Shown: positions 36,371 through 46,286, counted from the first letter of the stretch. The stretch: DNA of 59,937 bases from Actinomycetes bacterium (GCA_023451855.1 JAEXXY010000035.1:1-59937), one strand, 5' to 3'. The notes: generated by a model not told the origin, from the sequence alone. Translations and numbers: made by a program.

Positions 36371-36835
36371 TCAGCAGTCGACTCCCTTGACCGGAACAGC
36401 CACCGGGCCGATCGCGATACGTGCTGCCGCATCCTTCAGGAGGGACTGTGCGTCTCCGTTGAAGAGGTCGACGCCCTCGGCGGTGCAGATCATCATCGAG
36501 TCGAGTGACCTGATGGGGAAGGTCCATTTCAGGCTGACCCCGTCGGGCAAGGCTGCTCTCATGGGCTGTATGCGGGACAGGCCCGTTCGCACACCCCGCC
36601 ATGAGCCACCTTGTACGAGCCAGGCGCCCGTGCTGCCCAAGAGCTCGCAGGCGGTCGCCGTGGCATGCGGGGTGAGCCCGTCGGTGTCCAGCACCACCCG
36701 CACGCGCACGTTGCGCGGCTGCATGGCCTCGACCAGCGCGGAGACTCCACCGCCCGTGATGCCGGCGCACCTTCGTCGCTCGCGGAGAACGGCTCCGCCG
36801 AGGCCTTTCGGCGCCCTTCCCCGGACGTCTTCCAT
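36371..36835 (-). CDS. Protein of unknown function
   Basis: Up to 154 aa from ATG 36835, or 117 aa from ATG 36724 (QPRNVRVRVVLDTDGLTPHA). Third positions are strongly GC-biased through the C-terminal 115 codons, so it is coding. It has no TM segment; three Cys residues (ATACELL, MMICTAEG, GVDC) stand out. Neither start has a strong ribosome site, so the 5' part may be truncated. No family recognised. Confidence 0.6.
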   Translation of the reverse strand: MEDVRGRAPKGLGGAVLRERRRCAGITGGGVSALVEAMQPRNVRVRVVLDTDGLTPHATATACELLGSTGAWLVQGGSWRGVRTGLSRIQPMRAALPDGVSLKWTFPIRSLDSMMICTAEGVDLFNGDAQSLLKDAAARIAIGPVAVPVKGVDC

Positions 36836-37093
36836 TACAGGCGGAGGGCGTGCGGGGCCGGTATCGGCGGAAATGCCCACTATGGAAAGGGACACCTTCG
36901 AGGGCCACGGGGCCGACGTCGGCCGGCGCGGCTGGAGCAGCAACGAATTCGTGGTGCGGATTCGGTTGGGCGGTGTGGTTCCGGGTATCCCGTCAGGTAC
37001 CCCTCGATGCGGAACGTCTCGTCGCGCGCGAGCACGTGGCATCGCTCGGCCTTCGCGCCCCCTTCCGGGCTGCGACCTGCGGAAGGGAACGCC
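36836..37093. other. Intergenic region
   Basis: About 260 nt separating divergent genes. It is less GC-rich near 36870-36960; probable promoters for both. No obvious operator or repeat. Confidence 0.45.
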
Positions 37094-38116
37094 GTGCCGG
37101 ACGATGTGCCCATCGCCGAGATCTTCGACATCGCGACCTCCGAGGTCCCCTTGCTGGAGCGGGCCCGAAGCCTCGTGGAGAGCCTGGACCACTGGCTGCC
37201 GGTGGATGCCGTCTGGTTGACCCTGTCCGACCCGCGCTCGCACGTCTACGCAACGGTTGGCAGCACCGGGCTGGAGCGACCCGTGCTCGAGTACCTGGCC
37301 CGTCCCACGGTGGCGGGGGAGATCCAGCTGGCCGAGCTCAACCAGGCCGGGCCACCCATTGCCGTGACGGAGCTGCCCGTCCAGGTTTCCGACCTGCCGA
37401 CCTGGGCAGAGTGCCTGATCCCGGCGGGCTTTCGGGAAGGTCTGGACGTGCCACTCGCCGAGCCCGGTGGCCCGTTTCTCGGGATGCTGAGCCTGCTGTT
37501 CTCGGGCGCGGAGCCCCCTTCAGATGCGCTGCGCGACAGTGTGGGGCGGCTGGCTCCGTTGATCGCTCGGGCCGTGTCCCCACTGCGTTCGCTGCTCGCG
37601 ACGGCGCGCCTCGTGCAGGGTGCCGAGGCCGGTGTCGTGCTGCTCCGGGACGGCACCACCTACCCCCTGCCAGGACTCGAGAACCATCCCTCGCTCATGG
37701 ACTCGCTGATGCTGCGGATCGCGCGGCACACCTTGTTGGCCGGTCAGGTGTACCGGTCGTTCACGTGGCCCGCGCCGGACGGGCCTGACGCCGCCGGTCA
37801 CGCGCGCATCACCGTCCTGGCCGCCACCGACGTTCCGGCCTTCGTGCTGGGCACGGTCCTGGTGGGACGCGATGTGGAGTGCCGTGGCCTCACGCACCGC
37901 GAGATGGAGGTGCTGGGGCTGATCGTGGACGGCCGCTCGAACCAACAGATCGCGAGCCGACTCGTCGTCGCCCCCCGCACCGTGGCCGCGCACGTGGAGC
38001 ACATCCTGCACAAGCTCGAGGTGCCGACGAGGACGCTGGCCGCGATCCACGCGGAACGGGAGGGTTGCTACGTTCCCGCGCCTCTCGCCCTGTCGGTCGC
38101 TGCCCGCGTCCCATGA
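37094..38116 (+). CDS. GAF-like LuxR-family transcriptional regulator
   Basis: A 340-aa regulator. Residues about 1-260 are a GAF-like sensor region (LVESLDHWLPVDAVWLTLSD; VAGEIQLAELNQAG; LDVPLAEPGGPFLGMLSLLF) and the C-terminus is a LuxR-type HTH (LTHREMEVLGLIVDGRSNQQ, then IASRLVVAPRTVAAHVEHIL). GTG 37094 has GGAAGGGAAC upstream. Its 3' end overlaps the convergent DUF2254 gene by 49 nt. The ligand is unknown. Confidence 0.9.
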   Translation: MPDDVPIAEIFDIATSEVPLLERARSLVESLDHWLPVDAVWLTLSDPRSHVYATVGSTGLERPVLEYLARPTVAGEIQLAELNQAGPPIAVTELPVQVSDLPTWAECLIPAGFREGLDVPLAEPGGPFLGMLSLLFSGAEPPSDALRDSVGRLAPLIARAVSPLRSLLATARLVQGAEAGVVLLRDGTTYPLPGLENHPSLMDSLMLRIARHTLLAGQVYRSFTWPAPDGPDAAGHARITVLAATDVPAFVLGTVLVGRDVECRGLTHREMEVLGLIVDGRSNQQIASRLVVAPRTVAAHVEHILHKLEVPTRTLAAIHAEREGCYVPAPLALSVAARVP

Positions 38117-39450
38117 TCGGCGGGCCCGGCCAGGTGCAGAACCCGACCGAGGTCGGGTGCGGCTGTGACGTCGGCACCTGACCCGATGCCCTCGGTGTCC
38201 GGCGTGAGCGCCGCGAGGGCGTCCTCGTCGTCCTCGTGGCAGCGGTGGACCGCGGCCTCGAGCAGCCGGAGCTGGCGGTCCAGCGGTTCCTGCCGGTCGG
38301 GCGGTGCGACGGACTTGAGGTCGGTCAGGGCGGCGCAGATCTTCCTGGTCACCTGCGGCTCCGACGCCCCGGCCAGGCGGATCTCGTCGAAGGCCAGCCT
38401 GACGTAGCCGTCCCAGCTGACGGTCCGCTCGACCAGGCGGACCACACCGTCCTCGTCACGGTGCTCACCGCGTGGCAGGGGGCGAGGTGCGATCTGGCGC
38501 AAAAGGTCGTGCAGCCGGTGCAGAGCCTGCACCGCCGTCGTGGGGTCGTTGAACGGCTGCGCGATCGAGCGGACGGCGATGTCGACCAGCTTGCGGAGGC
38601 CGTAGGCGAGGTCCTCGGTGTGGACGCGTTCGGGCCCGAGCAGCACGTGGCGGGCGACGTCGCCGGCCCGAAGCCGATCGGCGGCGTCCCTCTCCGTGGT
38701 CGGCGTCGACAGGGTGCCCGGGTGCACCCGTAACAGAGGGGCGCCGCCGACCACGAAGTCCCCCATGACGGGGACCAGCTCCAGCACGCAGCCCACCTGT
38801 CGGGCCGCGGCGACGAGGGCGGGCCGGTCGACGCGCACCACGTTGCCCGGCTCCGCGGCGACGATCTCGCCCGGGCCGGCAGAGACCACGGGAAGCTCAC
38901 CGTGCTCGCGGACGATGAACTCGCGGCTGCGGTCGCCGACGAGGTCGATGAGCCCGGCGACCCGCAGGCCCTGGCCGGCGTGGTGCACGAAGAGGATCAG
39001 CACGACGATGCTGGCGAGCATCAGGACGTAGGACAGCACCATCGACGCCCCGGGCACCGTGCCGGTGTCGAAGCCGTGGATCTCACGCAGGGTCAGCACC
39101 ACGACCAGGAAGCTGGCGCCGAACAACCCGATCGCCAGCTGGCTCCACCGGTCGGTGAGCAGCGCCCCCACGATGCGGGGCGAGAACTGTCCCATCGCCA
39201 GCTGGACCGCAACCAGCGTGACCGTCAGGACGAGGGTCGTCAGCGACACCAGGGCGCCGGCGAAGGACGACAGGATCGTCTGGGCGTCCGACGGCGTCCC
39301 GGTCAGGCTGGTCGGAACGAGGTGGTATCCCGTCAGCCGGTCGAGCGCGAGCGTTGCGATCGCGAGGACGGCACCGCCGATGAGGCAGCCGATCGGCAGC
39401 AGCCACAGGCTCGAGCGCACGAAGCGCTGGAGCCGCAGCGTGCTGATCAC
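38068..39450 (-). CDS. DUF2254 membrane protein
   Basis: A 460-aa protein with four N-terminal helices (LWLLPIGCLIGGAVLAIATL; SSFAGALVSLTTLVLTVTLV; LAIGLFGASFLVVVL; MVLSYVLMLASIVVLILF) and a large soluble C-terminus with DIAVRSIAQPFNDPTTAVQA, the DUF2254 signature. GTG 39450 begins the conserved ISTLRLQRFVRSSLWLLP. Predicted ion-channel or stress-related function is unproven. The long frame upstream to 40410 is a shadow of the M36 gene. Confidence 0.9.
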   Translation of the reverse strand: MISTLRLQRFVRSSLWLLPIGCLIGGAVLAIATLALDRLTGYHLVPTSLTGTPSDAQTILSSFAGALVSLTTLVLTVTLVAVQLAMGQFSPRIVGALLTDRWSQLAIGLFGASFLVVVLTLREIHGFDTGTVPGASMVLSYVLMLASIVVLILFVHHAGQGLRVAGLIDLVGDRSREFIVREHGELPVVSAGPGEIVAAEPGNVVRVDRPALVAAARQVGCVLELVPVMGDFVVGGAPLLRVHPGTLSTPTTERDAADRLRAGDVARHVLLGPERVHTEDLAYGLRKLVDIAVRSIAQPFNDPTTAVQALHRLHDLLRQIAPRPLPRGEHRDEDGVVRLVERTVSWDGYVRLAFDEIRLAGASEPQVTRKICAALTDLKSVAPPDRQEPLDRQLRLLEAAVHRCHEDDEDALAALTPDTEGIGSGADVTAAPDLGRVLHLAGPADHGTRAATDRARGAGT

Positions 39451-39715
39451 TGAGGGCCTGCCGGGTCGCAGGTGGCCGACTGGTACGGGTCCACGGTCTC
39501 CTCCATTTGCACGGATTCTGCACGGATTCGCACGCGTCACCGGCGGCCCGCGGAGCGCCGGCCCTCCATCGAACCGTGCGCCGACTGGGCGGCGCCATCG
39601 GCAGAACGCCCCATACGGAGGCGGCTTCGTATCTTTTGGCCATCTCCTCTCGTTTTCTCGTATATCGAGCCCGCTCGCCCTTGCAGGGCTCGTCGAGCAC
39701 TCATAGGAGATCCGT
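39451..39715. other. Divergent promoter region of DUF2254 and the M36 protease
   Basis: 265 nt. An AT-richer segment at 39627-39665 (TTTTCTCGTATATCG near the end) is a likely core promoter for the protease. CGAGCCC at 39666-39672 and GGGCTCG at 39686-39692 form a 7-bp hairpin in its 5' leader, followed by TAGGAGAT before the GTG start. Confidence 0.5.
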
Positions 39716-42700
39716 GTGAACAGCACCCGCACGCGCGTCCTCGCCGTTGGACTGTGCGTCTTCACCGCGGCGGCCGGGGCGCCGCTTGCAGCGGCGACGA
39801 CGACGTCGGCCGCCGCCCCGGTCAGCAACACGCTGACCAACACCCTCACCGACACCGTTTCCGACCTCCAGGGGGTGCTGGACACCCGAGCGGTCAAGGC
39901 ACCGGTCCTGCCCACGAGCGCGGCCCGCGGCGCAGTGGCCGCCCTGCTCAAGTCGGCCGGCGCCGGGGCTCGCGCGTCGTGGGACCCGAAGTTCGGGACC
40001 CTGCGCTCACTCCGGGCCACGGGCCACGTGTCGGCGCCCCGCACCGGCGCTGCCGTCGATGTCGCACGCAGCTGGCTCGCGTCCCAACCCGCCGCCTTCG
40101 GCCTCACCGGCTCCCAGGTGCAGGCGCTCGCGGTGGCTCGCGACCACGTCCTGCCCGGCACGGGCACGCACGTCGTGAGCTTCGTCCAGACCTTCGCGGG
40201 TGCTCCTGCCGCGCGCGGTGGCCGGCTCAACGTGGCCGTCGCGTCCGACGGGCGCGTCCTGTCGTACGCCGGCGAGTCGGCCCCGGGCACCACGCTCGTC
40301 GGCACGTGGGTGCTGGGCGAGGCAGCAGCGCTCGTCAAGGTCGCGAGTGCGCTCGCCCCCGGGACGGCGTACGCCCCGACCGCCACCGGCACGCAGGCCG
40401 GCTTCACCACCTTCGGGCGCGGCCCGTTCGCGGGACCCGGCTACGTCCGCAAGGTCGCCTTCCCGACCCGCACCGGCCCGGTCGCCGCGTACAAGGTCTT
40501 CTTCCTCAAGAGCCAGAGCGAAGCCTGGGAGGTCATCGTCGACGCCACCACGGGCGCGGTGCTCCACCGCGTCAGCGTCGTGCAGTCCGAGGATGCCCAC
40601 GGCACCGTCTACGACAACTACCCCGGCGCCGCCAACGGCGGGCAGCCGCGCCAGCAGTCGTTCGGGCCCACCGCCGAGTCCCCGAAGGGCTGGGTCGACC
40701 TGACCGGCGCCACGGGCACCGGCGTCACGACGCTGGGAAACAACGCCGACACCTACGCGAACTGGTCGAACTTCATCGCGCCGGTGGACAACGCGCCCCG
40801 GCCGGTCGCGCCGACCGGTGCGTTCGACTACGCGTACGCCAACCGCTGGGCCGCGACCAAGGGCCAGACGGTGCCCCCGTCCTACGCCGACGACCTCAAC
40901 GCAGCGGCGACCAACCTCTTCTTCCAGCACAACCGGATCCACGACGAGTACTACGCGCTCGGGTTCACCGAGACGGCCGGCAACTTCCAGACCGACAACG
41001 GTGGCAAGGGCGGTCAGGGCGGCGACGCCGTCCGCGGCCTCGTCCAGGCGGGTGCCGCCTCCGGCGGTGCGCCGACCTACACCGGTCGGGACAACGCCTA
41101 CATGCTGACGCTGGACGACGGCATCCCCCCGTGGAGCGGCATGTTTCTCTGGGAGCCCATCAATGACGCGTTCGAGGGCCCCTATCGCGACGGGTCGTTC
41201 GACATGTCGGTGATCCAGCACGAGTACACCCACGGCCTGTCCAACCGCTACGTCGCAGGCGGCGCGGGGCTCGCCTCCCAGCAGGCCGGGTCGATGGGCG
41301 AGGGCTGGTCCGACTGGTACGCCCTGAACCACGGCTTCAAGGCCGGGCTGCTCACGAAGCCGATCGTCGGCGACTACGTGACGGGCAACGCCACCCGCGG
41401 CATCCGCAACTGGAACTACGACCAGAACCCCACCACCTTCGGCGACATCGGCTACGACCTGACCGGGCCGGAGGTGCACGCCGACGGGGAGATCTGGACC
41501 GCGACGCTGTGGGACCTGCGCAAGGCGCTCGTCGCCCGCTACGGCGCCCCCAAGGGCGCCGACGTCGCCGCGCGGCTCGTCACCGACGGCATGCCGCTGA
41601 CGGCGCCGAACCCGTCGTTCCTCGATGCCCGAGACGGCATCCTGTCCGCGGACCTGGACCGCAACCACGGCGACAACACCGCCCTGATCTGGTCGGTCTT
41701 CGCCAAGCGCGGAGCCGGCGTCTCGGCCTCGAGCAACACCGGGGACGACACCGACCCCAAGCCCGCCTTCGACGTCCCCGCCTCCTCCGGCAACGGCACG
41801 GTGGCCCTGACCCTGGTCAACGCGACGACCGGGCAGCCGATCCGCGGCGCCAAGGTCATCCTCGGCCGGTTCGAGGCGCGGGTGTCGCCGCTCGCACGGA
41901 CCGGCTCCACCGGTGGTGCGGCCATCAAGGCCGTGGCCGGCACGTACCCGCTGACGATCCAGGCGCCCGGGTTCGGGACCCAGACCGTCGACGGGTTCGC
42001 GGTGACGGCGGGCAAGAACGTCGCCAAGAAGATCTCGCTCGCCCCGAACCTCGCCTCGACCGCCGCCGGCGCACAGGTCGTCTCGGTGTCCAGCCAGGAC
42101 GACGGCGCGCCTGCGAAGTTCGCGTTCGACGACACGGCGGCCTCGGTCTGGTCCACCAAGGCCGGCAGCACGGCCTACAACGCCGGTCCGGACCAGCGGG
42201 TCACCGTCAAGCTCGCCGCCCCCGCGACGGTCAGCTCGCTGCGGGTCAGCGCCTACAAGGCCACCAACGCCTCACGCTTCGCGGCCCTCAAGGGGTTCAC
42301 GGTCCAGACCTCCCTCGACGGGGTCACCTGGACGACCGCACGCACCGGCGCCTTCGGCTACCAGGCCCCCCGCCCGACCGCCCCGGACCTCAACTACACG
42401 ACCTTCACCCTCGCGACGCCGACGAAGGCGGCCTACCTCCGCTTCTTCGTCGACTCCGTCCAGGGCGACACCACGACCTACGCCCAGGTCGCGGAGATCG
42501 AGGCGTTCGGGTCCGGTGCCACCGTGGCCAACGGCACCGTCACCCCCGACGCGCCCTACACCGACCACGGCACCATCACGGCCAACAACCCGGCCGCGGG
42601 CGACCCCACCGGGCTGCAGAACGTCTACGGGGTCACCGGCACCGAGCTGAACACGACCTGCGCCTTCCCCCCGGCATCGCAAGGCGTCGACGGCTGGGTC

Positions 42701-42952
42701 AGCAAGCTGCCCGCCGGCTTCTCCGACGGGCTGCACTCGGTGACGGTCAAGGGCACCAGCCCCCTGGACGACACCGTCGGCCACGACCTGGACCTGTACT
42801 TCCTGGACAGCTCCTGCCAGCCGACCGGGTCGGCCGCGACCTCCGCCGCCGACGAGTCCGCCGTCATTCCGCCCGGCTCGGTGTACGTCCTGTCCCAGCT
42901 CTACACCGGTGCCAACGTGACGGTCGACCTCACGGCCGTCGACAACCGCTGA
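39716..42952 (+). CDS. Secreted M36 (fungalysin) metallopeptidase with discoidin-like domain
   Basis: A 1078-aa exoprotein. Domains in order: signal peptide (about 1-32), FTP/propeptide region (about 60-280), M36 catalytic domain with H502-E-Y-T-H506 and third zinc ligand E529 in GSMGEGWSDWYAL, a carboxypeptidase-regulatory-like fold (about 695-780; VALTLVNATTGQPIRGAKVI), an F5/8C discoidin-like module (about 790-940; SAYKATNASRFAALKGFTVQ), and a C-terminal beta domain (about 945-1078). M36 enzymes are endopeptidases needing autoprocessing; the propeptide inhibits. Added C-terminal domains probably bind glycans or cell surface. GTG start with TAGGAG. Confidence 0.95.
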   Translation: MNSTRTRVLAVGLCVFTAAAGAPLAAATTTSAAAPVSNTLTNTLTDTVSDLQGVLDTRAVKAPVLPTSAARGAVAALLKSAGAGARASWDPKFGTLRSLRATGHVSAPRTGAAVDVARSWLASQPAAFGLTGSQVQALAVARDHVLPGTGTHVVSFVQTFAGAPAARGGRLNVAVASDGRVLSYAGESAPGTTLVGTWVLGEAAALVKVASALAPGTAYAPTATGTQAGFTTFGRGPFAGPGYVRKVAFPTRTGPVAAYKVFFLKSQSEAWEVIVDATTGAVLHRVSVVQSEDAHGTVYDNYPGAANGGQPRQQSFGPTAESPKGWVDLTGATGTGVTTLGNNADTYANWSNFIAPVDNAPRPVAPTGAFDYAYANRWAATKGQTVPPSYADDLNAAATNLFFQHNRIHDEYYALGFTETAGNFQTDNGGKGGQGGDAVRGLVQAGAASGGAPTYTGRDNAYMLTLDDGIPPWSGMFLWEPINDAFEGPYRDGSFDMSVIQHEYTHGLSNRYVAGGAGLASQQAGSMGEGWSDWYALNHGFKAGLLTKPIVGDYVTGNATRGIRNWNYDQNPTTFGDIGYDLTGPEVHADGEIWTATLWDLRKALVARYGAPKGADVAARLVTDGMPLTAPNPSFLDARDGILSADLDRNHGDNTALIWSVFAKRGAGVSASSNTGDDTDPKPAFDVPASSGNGTVALTLVNATTGQPIRGAKVILGRFEARVSPLARTGSTGGAAIKAVAGTYPLTIQAPGFGTQTVDGFAVTAGKNVAKKISLAPNLASTAAGAQVVSVSSQDDGAPAKFAFDDTAASVWSTKAGSTAYNAGPDQRVTVKLAAPATVSSLRVSAYKATNASRFAALKGFTVQTSLDGVTWTTARTGAFGYQAPRPTAPDLNYTTFTLATPTKAAYLRFFVDSVQGDTTTYAQVAEIEAFGSGATVANGTVTPDAPYTDHGTITANNPAAGDPTGLQNVYGVTGTELNTTCAFPPASQGVDGWVSKLPAGFSDGLHSVTVKGTSPLDDTVGHDLDLYFLDSSCQPTGSAATSAADESAVIPPGSVYVLSQLYTGANVTVDLTAVDNR

Positions 42953-42962
42953 TCCCGACGTT

Positions 42963-43000
42963 CCCGGTCGGCGCCTCCTGCACGGGAGGCGCCGACCGGG
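42963..43000. terminator. 16-bp perfect terminator hairpin
   Basis: CCCGGTCGGCGCCTCC (42963-42978) and GGAGGCGCCGACCGGG (42985-43000) around a 6-nt loop. It lies 11 nt after the protease stop and before the convergent aldo/keto reductase stop, so can stop transcription from both sides. Confidence 0.9.
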
Positions 43001-43082
43001 CGGCGCGAGGGCACCTCCCGGATCGGCACCTCCCGGATCGCACCCGACACCACGTCTGAGACCTCTGTGGGGCGCTCGTCGG

Positions 43083-43931
43083 TCAGAGCATCTCGAGCGC
43101 TTGGGGTCGGCGGGGCGGCGGGAAGGCCTCGTCGAGAAGGAGTAGCTCCCGATCGGTGAGACGCAGGGCGACCGCTGCCCGGTTCTCCAGGACGTGCTCT
43201 TTCCTGCCGGCACGCGGGATCACGTTCACACCGTCCCGGGTCATCAGCCAGGCAAGCGCGACCTGCGCCGGGGTGGCCCCATGCTGGTCCGCGATCGCGA
43301 TGATCACGGGATGGCGGAGCAGGCGGCCCTGCTCGATCGGCGAGTAGGCCATCACCGGGATGCCCTGCTCCTGCAGGGTCGGCAGCAGGTCGTACTCGAT
43401 ACCCCGGCGGGTGAGGTTGTAGAGCACCTGGTCGGTCTGGACCGCCTGCCCGCCGGGGACGCTCAGCAGCTCGGCCATGTCGCGGGTGTCGAAGTTGCTG
43501 ACGCCCCAGTACCGGATCAGGCCCATCCCGACCAACTCCTCGAAGGCGCGCACTGTCTGCTCGAGCGGCACCGGGCCACGCCAGTGCAGCAGGTACAGGT
43601 CGAGCCGATCGGTGCCGAGCCGGCCAAGGCTCTGGCGACACGCCTCGATGGTGTCCGCGTACGACGCGTGTGAGGGCAGCACCTTGCTGACCAGGAACAC
43701 CTCGTCCCGCCGTCCGGAGATCGCCTCGCCGACAAGCATCTCGGCCGCACCGTTGCCGTACATCTCGGCGGTGTCGATCAAGGTGAGCCCGCCGTCGATG
43801 CCCAGGCGCAGGGCCTGGAGCTCCGACGCCCGTCGGGCGGGATTCTCGCCGAGGTACCACGTGCCGAGGCCCATCACGGGAATGGATTCCCCGGCGGGCA
43901 GTCGGACCGTCGGGATCGGCTGGGTCGACAT
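43083..43931 (-). CDS. Aldo/keto reductase
   Basis: A 282-aa NADPH-dependent TIM-barrel reductase. The tetrad is visible: Asp and Tyr in LIDTAEMYGNG, Lys in FLVSKVLPS, and His in LYLLHWRGP. GVSNF follows as usual. Likely substrates are aldehydes such as methylglyoxal or 2,5-diketogluconate. It starts at ATG 43931, divergent from the ABM gene. Confidence 0.93.
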   Translation of the reverse strand: MSTQPIPTVRLPAGESIPVMGLGTWYLGENPARRASELQALRLGIDGGLTLIDTAEMYGNGAAEMLVGEAISGRRDEVFLVSKVLPSHASYADTIEACRQSLGRLGTDRLDLYLLHWRGPVPLEQTVRAFEELVGMGLIRYWGVSNFDTRDMAELLSVPGGQAVQTDQVLYNLTRRGIEYDLLPTLQEQGIPVMAYSPIEQGRLLRHPVIIAIADQHGATPAQVALAWLMTRDGVNVIPRAGRKEHVLENRAAVALRLTDRELLLLDEAFPPPRRPQALEML

Positions 43932-44118
43932 CAGGGTGCTCCGTCGCGCTCGGATTGCGGGTCTCGAGACCGCCACGTCCGATGAGCAGGAGCTCGACGA
44001 CACGTGGACCTCCATTGCACCGCCCGAGGGGAGACGACCGCTATCGGCAGACCTGCCGATGCCGCCTCCGCACCTTCGGGCCGTAGTGTCGAGTGCATCC
44101 CGACGAGAGGACCCGTCC

Positions 44119-44415
44119 ATGACCATCGACCGAGGACTGCTGGCGATCTTGAAAGCCAAGCCCGGCAAGGGGGATGAGCTCGGAGCTTTCCTGAAGCAGG
44201 GCCGCGAGCTCGCGGCCCAGGAAGAGGGCACGGTCAACTGGTACGCATTCCGGCTCGACGACACGACGTACGGGATCTTCGACACCTTCGAGAGCGAGGA
44301 GGCGCGCCAGGCCCACGTGAACGGCCAGATCCCGGCGGCACTCCAGCAGGTTGCCTCGGACCTTCTTGCCGAAGCAGCCGACATCAAGCCGATCGACGTG
44401 CTCGCCGTCAAGTAG
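44119..44415 (+). CDS. Antibiotic biosynthesis monooxygenase (ABM) domain protein
   Basis: A 98-aa dimeric alpha+beta barrel protein: LLAILKAKPGKGDELGAFLK, EEGTVNWYAFRLDDTTYGIF and DTFESEEARQAHVNG. Members are cofactor-free oxygenases or quinol/monooxygenases; function cannot be told. GAGAGG precedes ATG 44119. Confidence 0.9.
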   Translation: MTIDRGLLAILKAKPGKGDELGAFLKQGRELAAQEEGTVNWYAFRLDDTTYGIFDTFESEEARQAHVNGQIPAALQQVASDLLAEAADIKPIDVLAVK

Positions 44416-44490
44416 CCGCGGGCCGGTGCTGCCGACCGGTCGCTGTCCGCGCGGGCGTCTATATGTGGGCACTACGGGTATTTCGGCCCC

Positions 44491-45489
44491 ATGGAACCTG
44501 TTCGCGTCGGCCTTGTCGCCGACCCGGCCCAGCCCACTGAGATCGCGCGCCGGATGGGCGACCGTGGCGCGCCGGACGGCGAGGATCGCCAGGCTTGGAA
44601 CATCGAGGTGCTCAGTGAGCCGTTCACCCTCGCTTGCGAGGATGTGGACACCGCACTGTCACGGTTGACGGCCCGCGCCGAGGAACATGAGTGGGACCTC
44701 GTCGTCGGCGTCACCGAACTTCCGCTTCAAGGCGACGACGGCCGTTATCTGTTGATCGAGAGTGACTCGCATCGACAGACGGCGGTGCTGTCCTTGCCCG
44801 CGCTGGGCGGCCTTCACATGCACGCCCGCAGCAGGCGCACCCTGAGTGATCTCGTCGGCAGGATGGCGGACCCCGACTCGCAAAGCAGTCACCGTGTGCA
44901 GCTGCCTCGCCGCAGTGGCCGCTGGCGGTTGCTTCTAGGGATGGTGCTTGCCAATCGCCCGTGGCTGCTTGTGCCGGGACTCAAGTCGGCGTTGGTCGCG
45001 GCCGTCACCACGGGCGGGATTGCCACCATCAACTCCACGGTGTGGCAGCTGGCCGGGTCGCTGTCCTGGTGGCGACTGGCGATCGCGACGGTCGTCTCGA
45101 GCGCGCTCGTCGTCGGTTGGCTCGTGATCGACGGCAAGCTCTGGGACCGCCCGGACGACGACTCAACACAAGCGCGGGAGAGGTCACGGCTCTACAACAC
45201 CTCCACGCTGGCGACCCTGTCGGTGGGGGTGATCATCTGCTACATCGCCCTCTATGTCCTCAACCTGGTGTGGGCATTGTTCGTGCTCGACCCCGCCGTG
45301 ATGAGCCGCAACACCCGCACGCCCATGGGGTACGGCGACCTGTTCCTGCTGGCCTGGTTCGTGGCGTCGGTCGCGACCGTCGGCGGTGCGTTGGGCAGCA
45401 GTCTGGAGTCGGATGAGGCGATCCGCGCGGCCGCGTACTCCAAGCGGGAGGAGGAGCGGCGCAACCGGCTCGCGGACGCCCGCACGTGA
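44491..45489 (+). CDS. Membrane protein with N-terminal soluble domain
   Basis: A 332-aa protein. The first about 145 residues are soluble (VRVGLVADPAQPTEIARRMG; EEHEWDLVVGVTELPLQGDD), followed by four to six helices (WLLVPGLKSALVAAVTTGGI; WRLAIATVVSSALVVGWLVI; LSVGVIICYIALYVLNLVWA; DLFLLAWFVASVATVGGALG). Repeated in actinobacteria without an assigned role. No ribosome site is obvious. Confidence 0.82.
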   Translation: MEPVRVGLVADPAQPTEIARRMGDRGAPDGEDRQAWNIEVLSEPFTLACEDVDTALSRLTARAEEHEWDLVVGVTELPLQGDDGRYLLIESDSHRQTAVLSLPALGGLHMHARSRRTLSDLVGRMADPDSQSSHRVQLPRRSGRWRLLLGMVLANRPWLLVPGLKSALVAAVTTGGIATINSTVWQLAGSLSWWRLAIATVVSSALVVGWLVIDGKLWDRPDDDSTQARERSRLYNTSTLATLSVGVIICYIALYVLNLVWALFVLDPAVMSRNTRTPMGYGDLFLLAWFVASVATVGGALGSSLESDEAIRAAAYSKREEERRNRLADART

Positions 45490-45569
45490 AGACAAGAGCT
45501 GCTCAGATGGGCATATGCGGGCTTGCCCTTGACGCCCGCGTCCGCTGCGCAGGGGGCCCGCGTCAGGAC

Positions 45570-46085
45570 TCAGCCAGAGAGAGCAGTGCAGAACGCGTCC
45601 AGCCCGCGGCTCGTCCCCACATCGGGCACGACGACGAACGAGAGGTCGGAAGCGAGATTGTCGACTCGCCCGGCGGAGAAGAACGTCGAGCCATCGGGCA
45701 GCGGAACCTTCTCCAGAATCCCTGCCGTGGTCTGCTTCACGATGTTGCCCTGCAGGTCCTGCTCGCCGGTGAAGTGGTAGCTGTACGGATACGACGTCAG
45801 GCTGACGCCATTGGCCGTGAACGTGTCCACCTCGCGGGCGCTCACCTGGAACAGCGTCCCGTTGGCGGTCTGACGGAACGAGATCGTGACCTGCCGCGAT
45901 AGATGGGCACCGATGGGAAACGCGCAGATGTCGGTGGTGACGACGTCGTCGGAGTCGGCCGTGTGGATGACTGTGGCGTTCGGCTCGGCGGTCGCCGTCG
46001 CTGCAGCGCCCAGAAGCAGGGCCAGGGCAGCGCCGCTGGCGGTGAGTGTGCGGGCGGGGTGCTTGGGCGAGTTGAGCTTGCGCAT
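45570..46085 (-). CDS. Exported protein of unknown function
   Basis: A 171-aa protein with a Sec signal (TLTASGAALALLLGAAATAT ending AEP). The mature part is beta-rich with two Cys residues (TTDICAFPI and DAFCTALSG), which probably pair. GGAGGTGG is 5 nt before ATG 46085, so this start is preferred over ATG 46097. It is probably a small secreted or surface-attached protein. Confidence 0.78.
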   Translation of the reverse strand: MRKLNSPKHPARTLTASGAALALLLGAAATATAEPNATVIHTADSDDVVTTDICAFPIGAHLSRQVTISFRQTANGTLFQVSAREVDTFTANGVSLTSYPYSYHFTGEQDLQGNIVKQTTAGILEKVPLPDGSTFFSAGRVDNLASDLSFVVVPDVGTSRGLDAFCTALSG

Positions 46086-46286
46086 GTCCACCTCCATGGA
46101 GAGGTCGCGCTCGACGGCTCCAGATGGCCACCGGCGTGCGCGGCCCTTCGGAAACTCCCCCAACCAGCCAGCGTAGGCCGGAAGGCCGAGTCTCTCAGCG
46201 GAATGGGCTGACTCGGCGAGCCGCATCCCAGCCGTCCCGACGGGTGTCTCCCGGCGATGTGAGAGGCGGCTTGAGAGACTTGACGG

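Noticed and set aside
39451..40410. N-terminal extension of the DUF2254 frame
   Set aside because: Lies opposite the protease 5' end; the conserved DUF2254 start is at 39450.
40007..41668. 553-aa minus-strand frame opposite the M36 protease
   Set aside because: Shadow of a well-supported gene; no motif or ribosome site.
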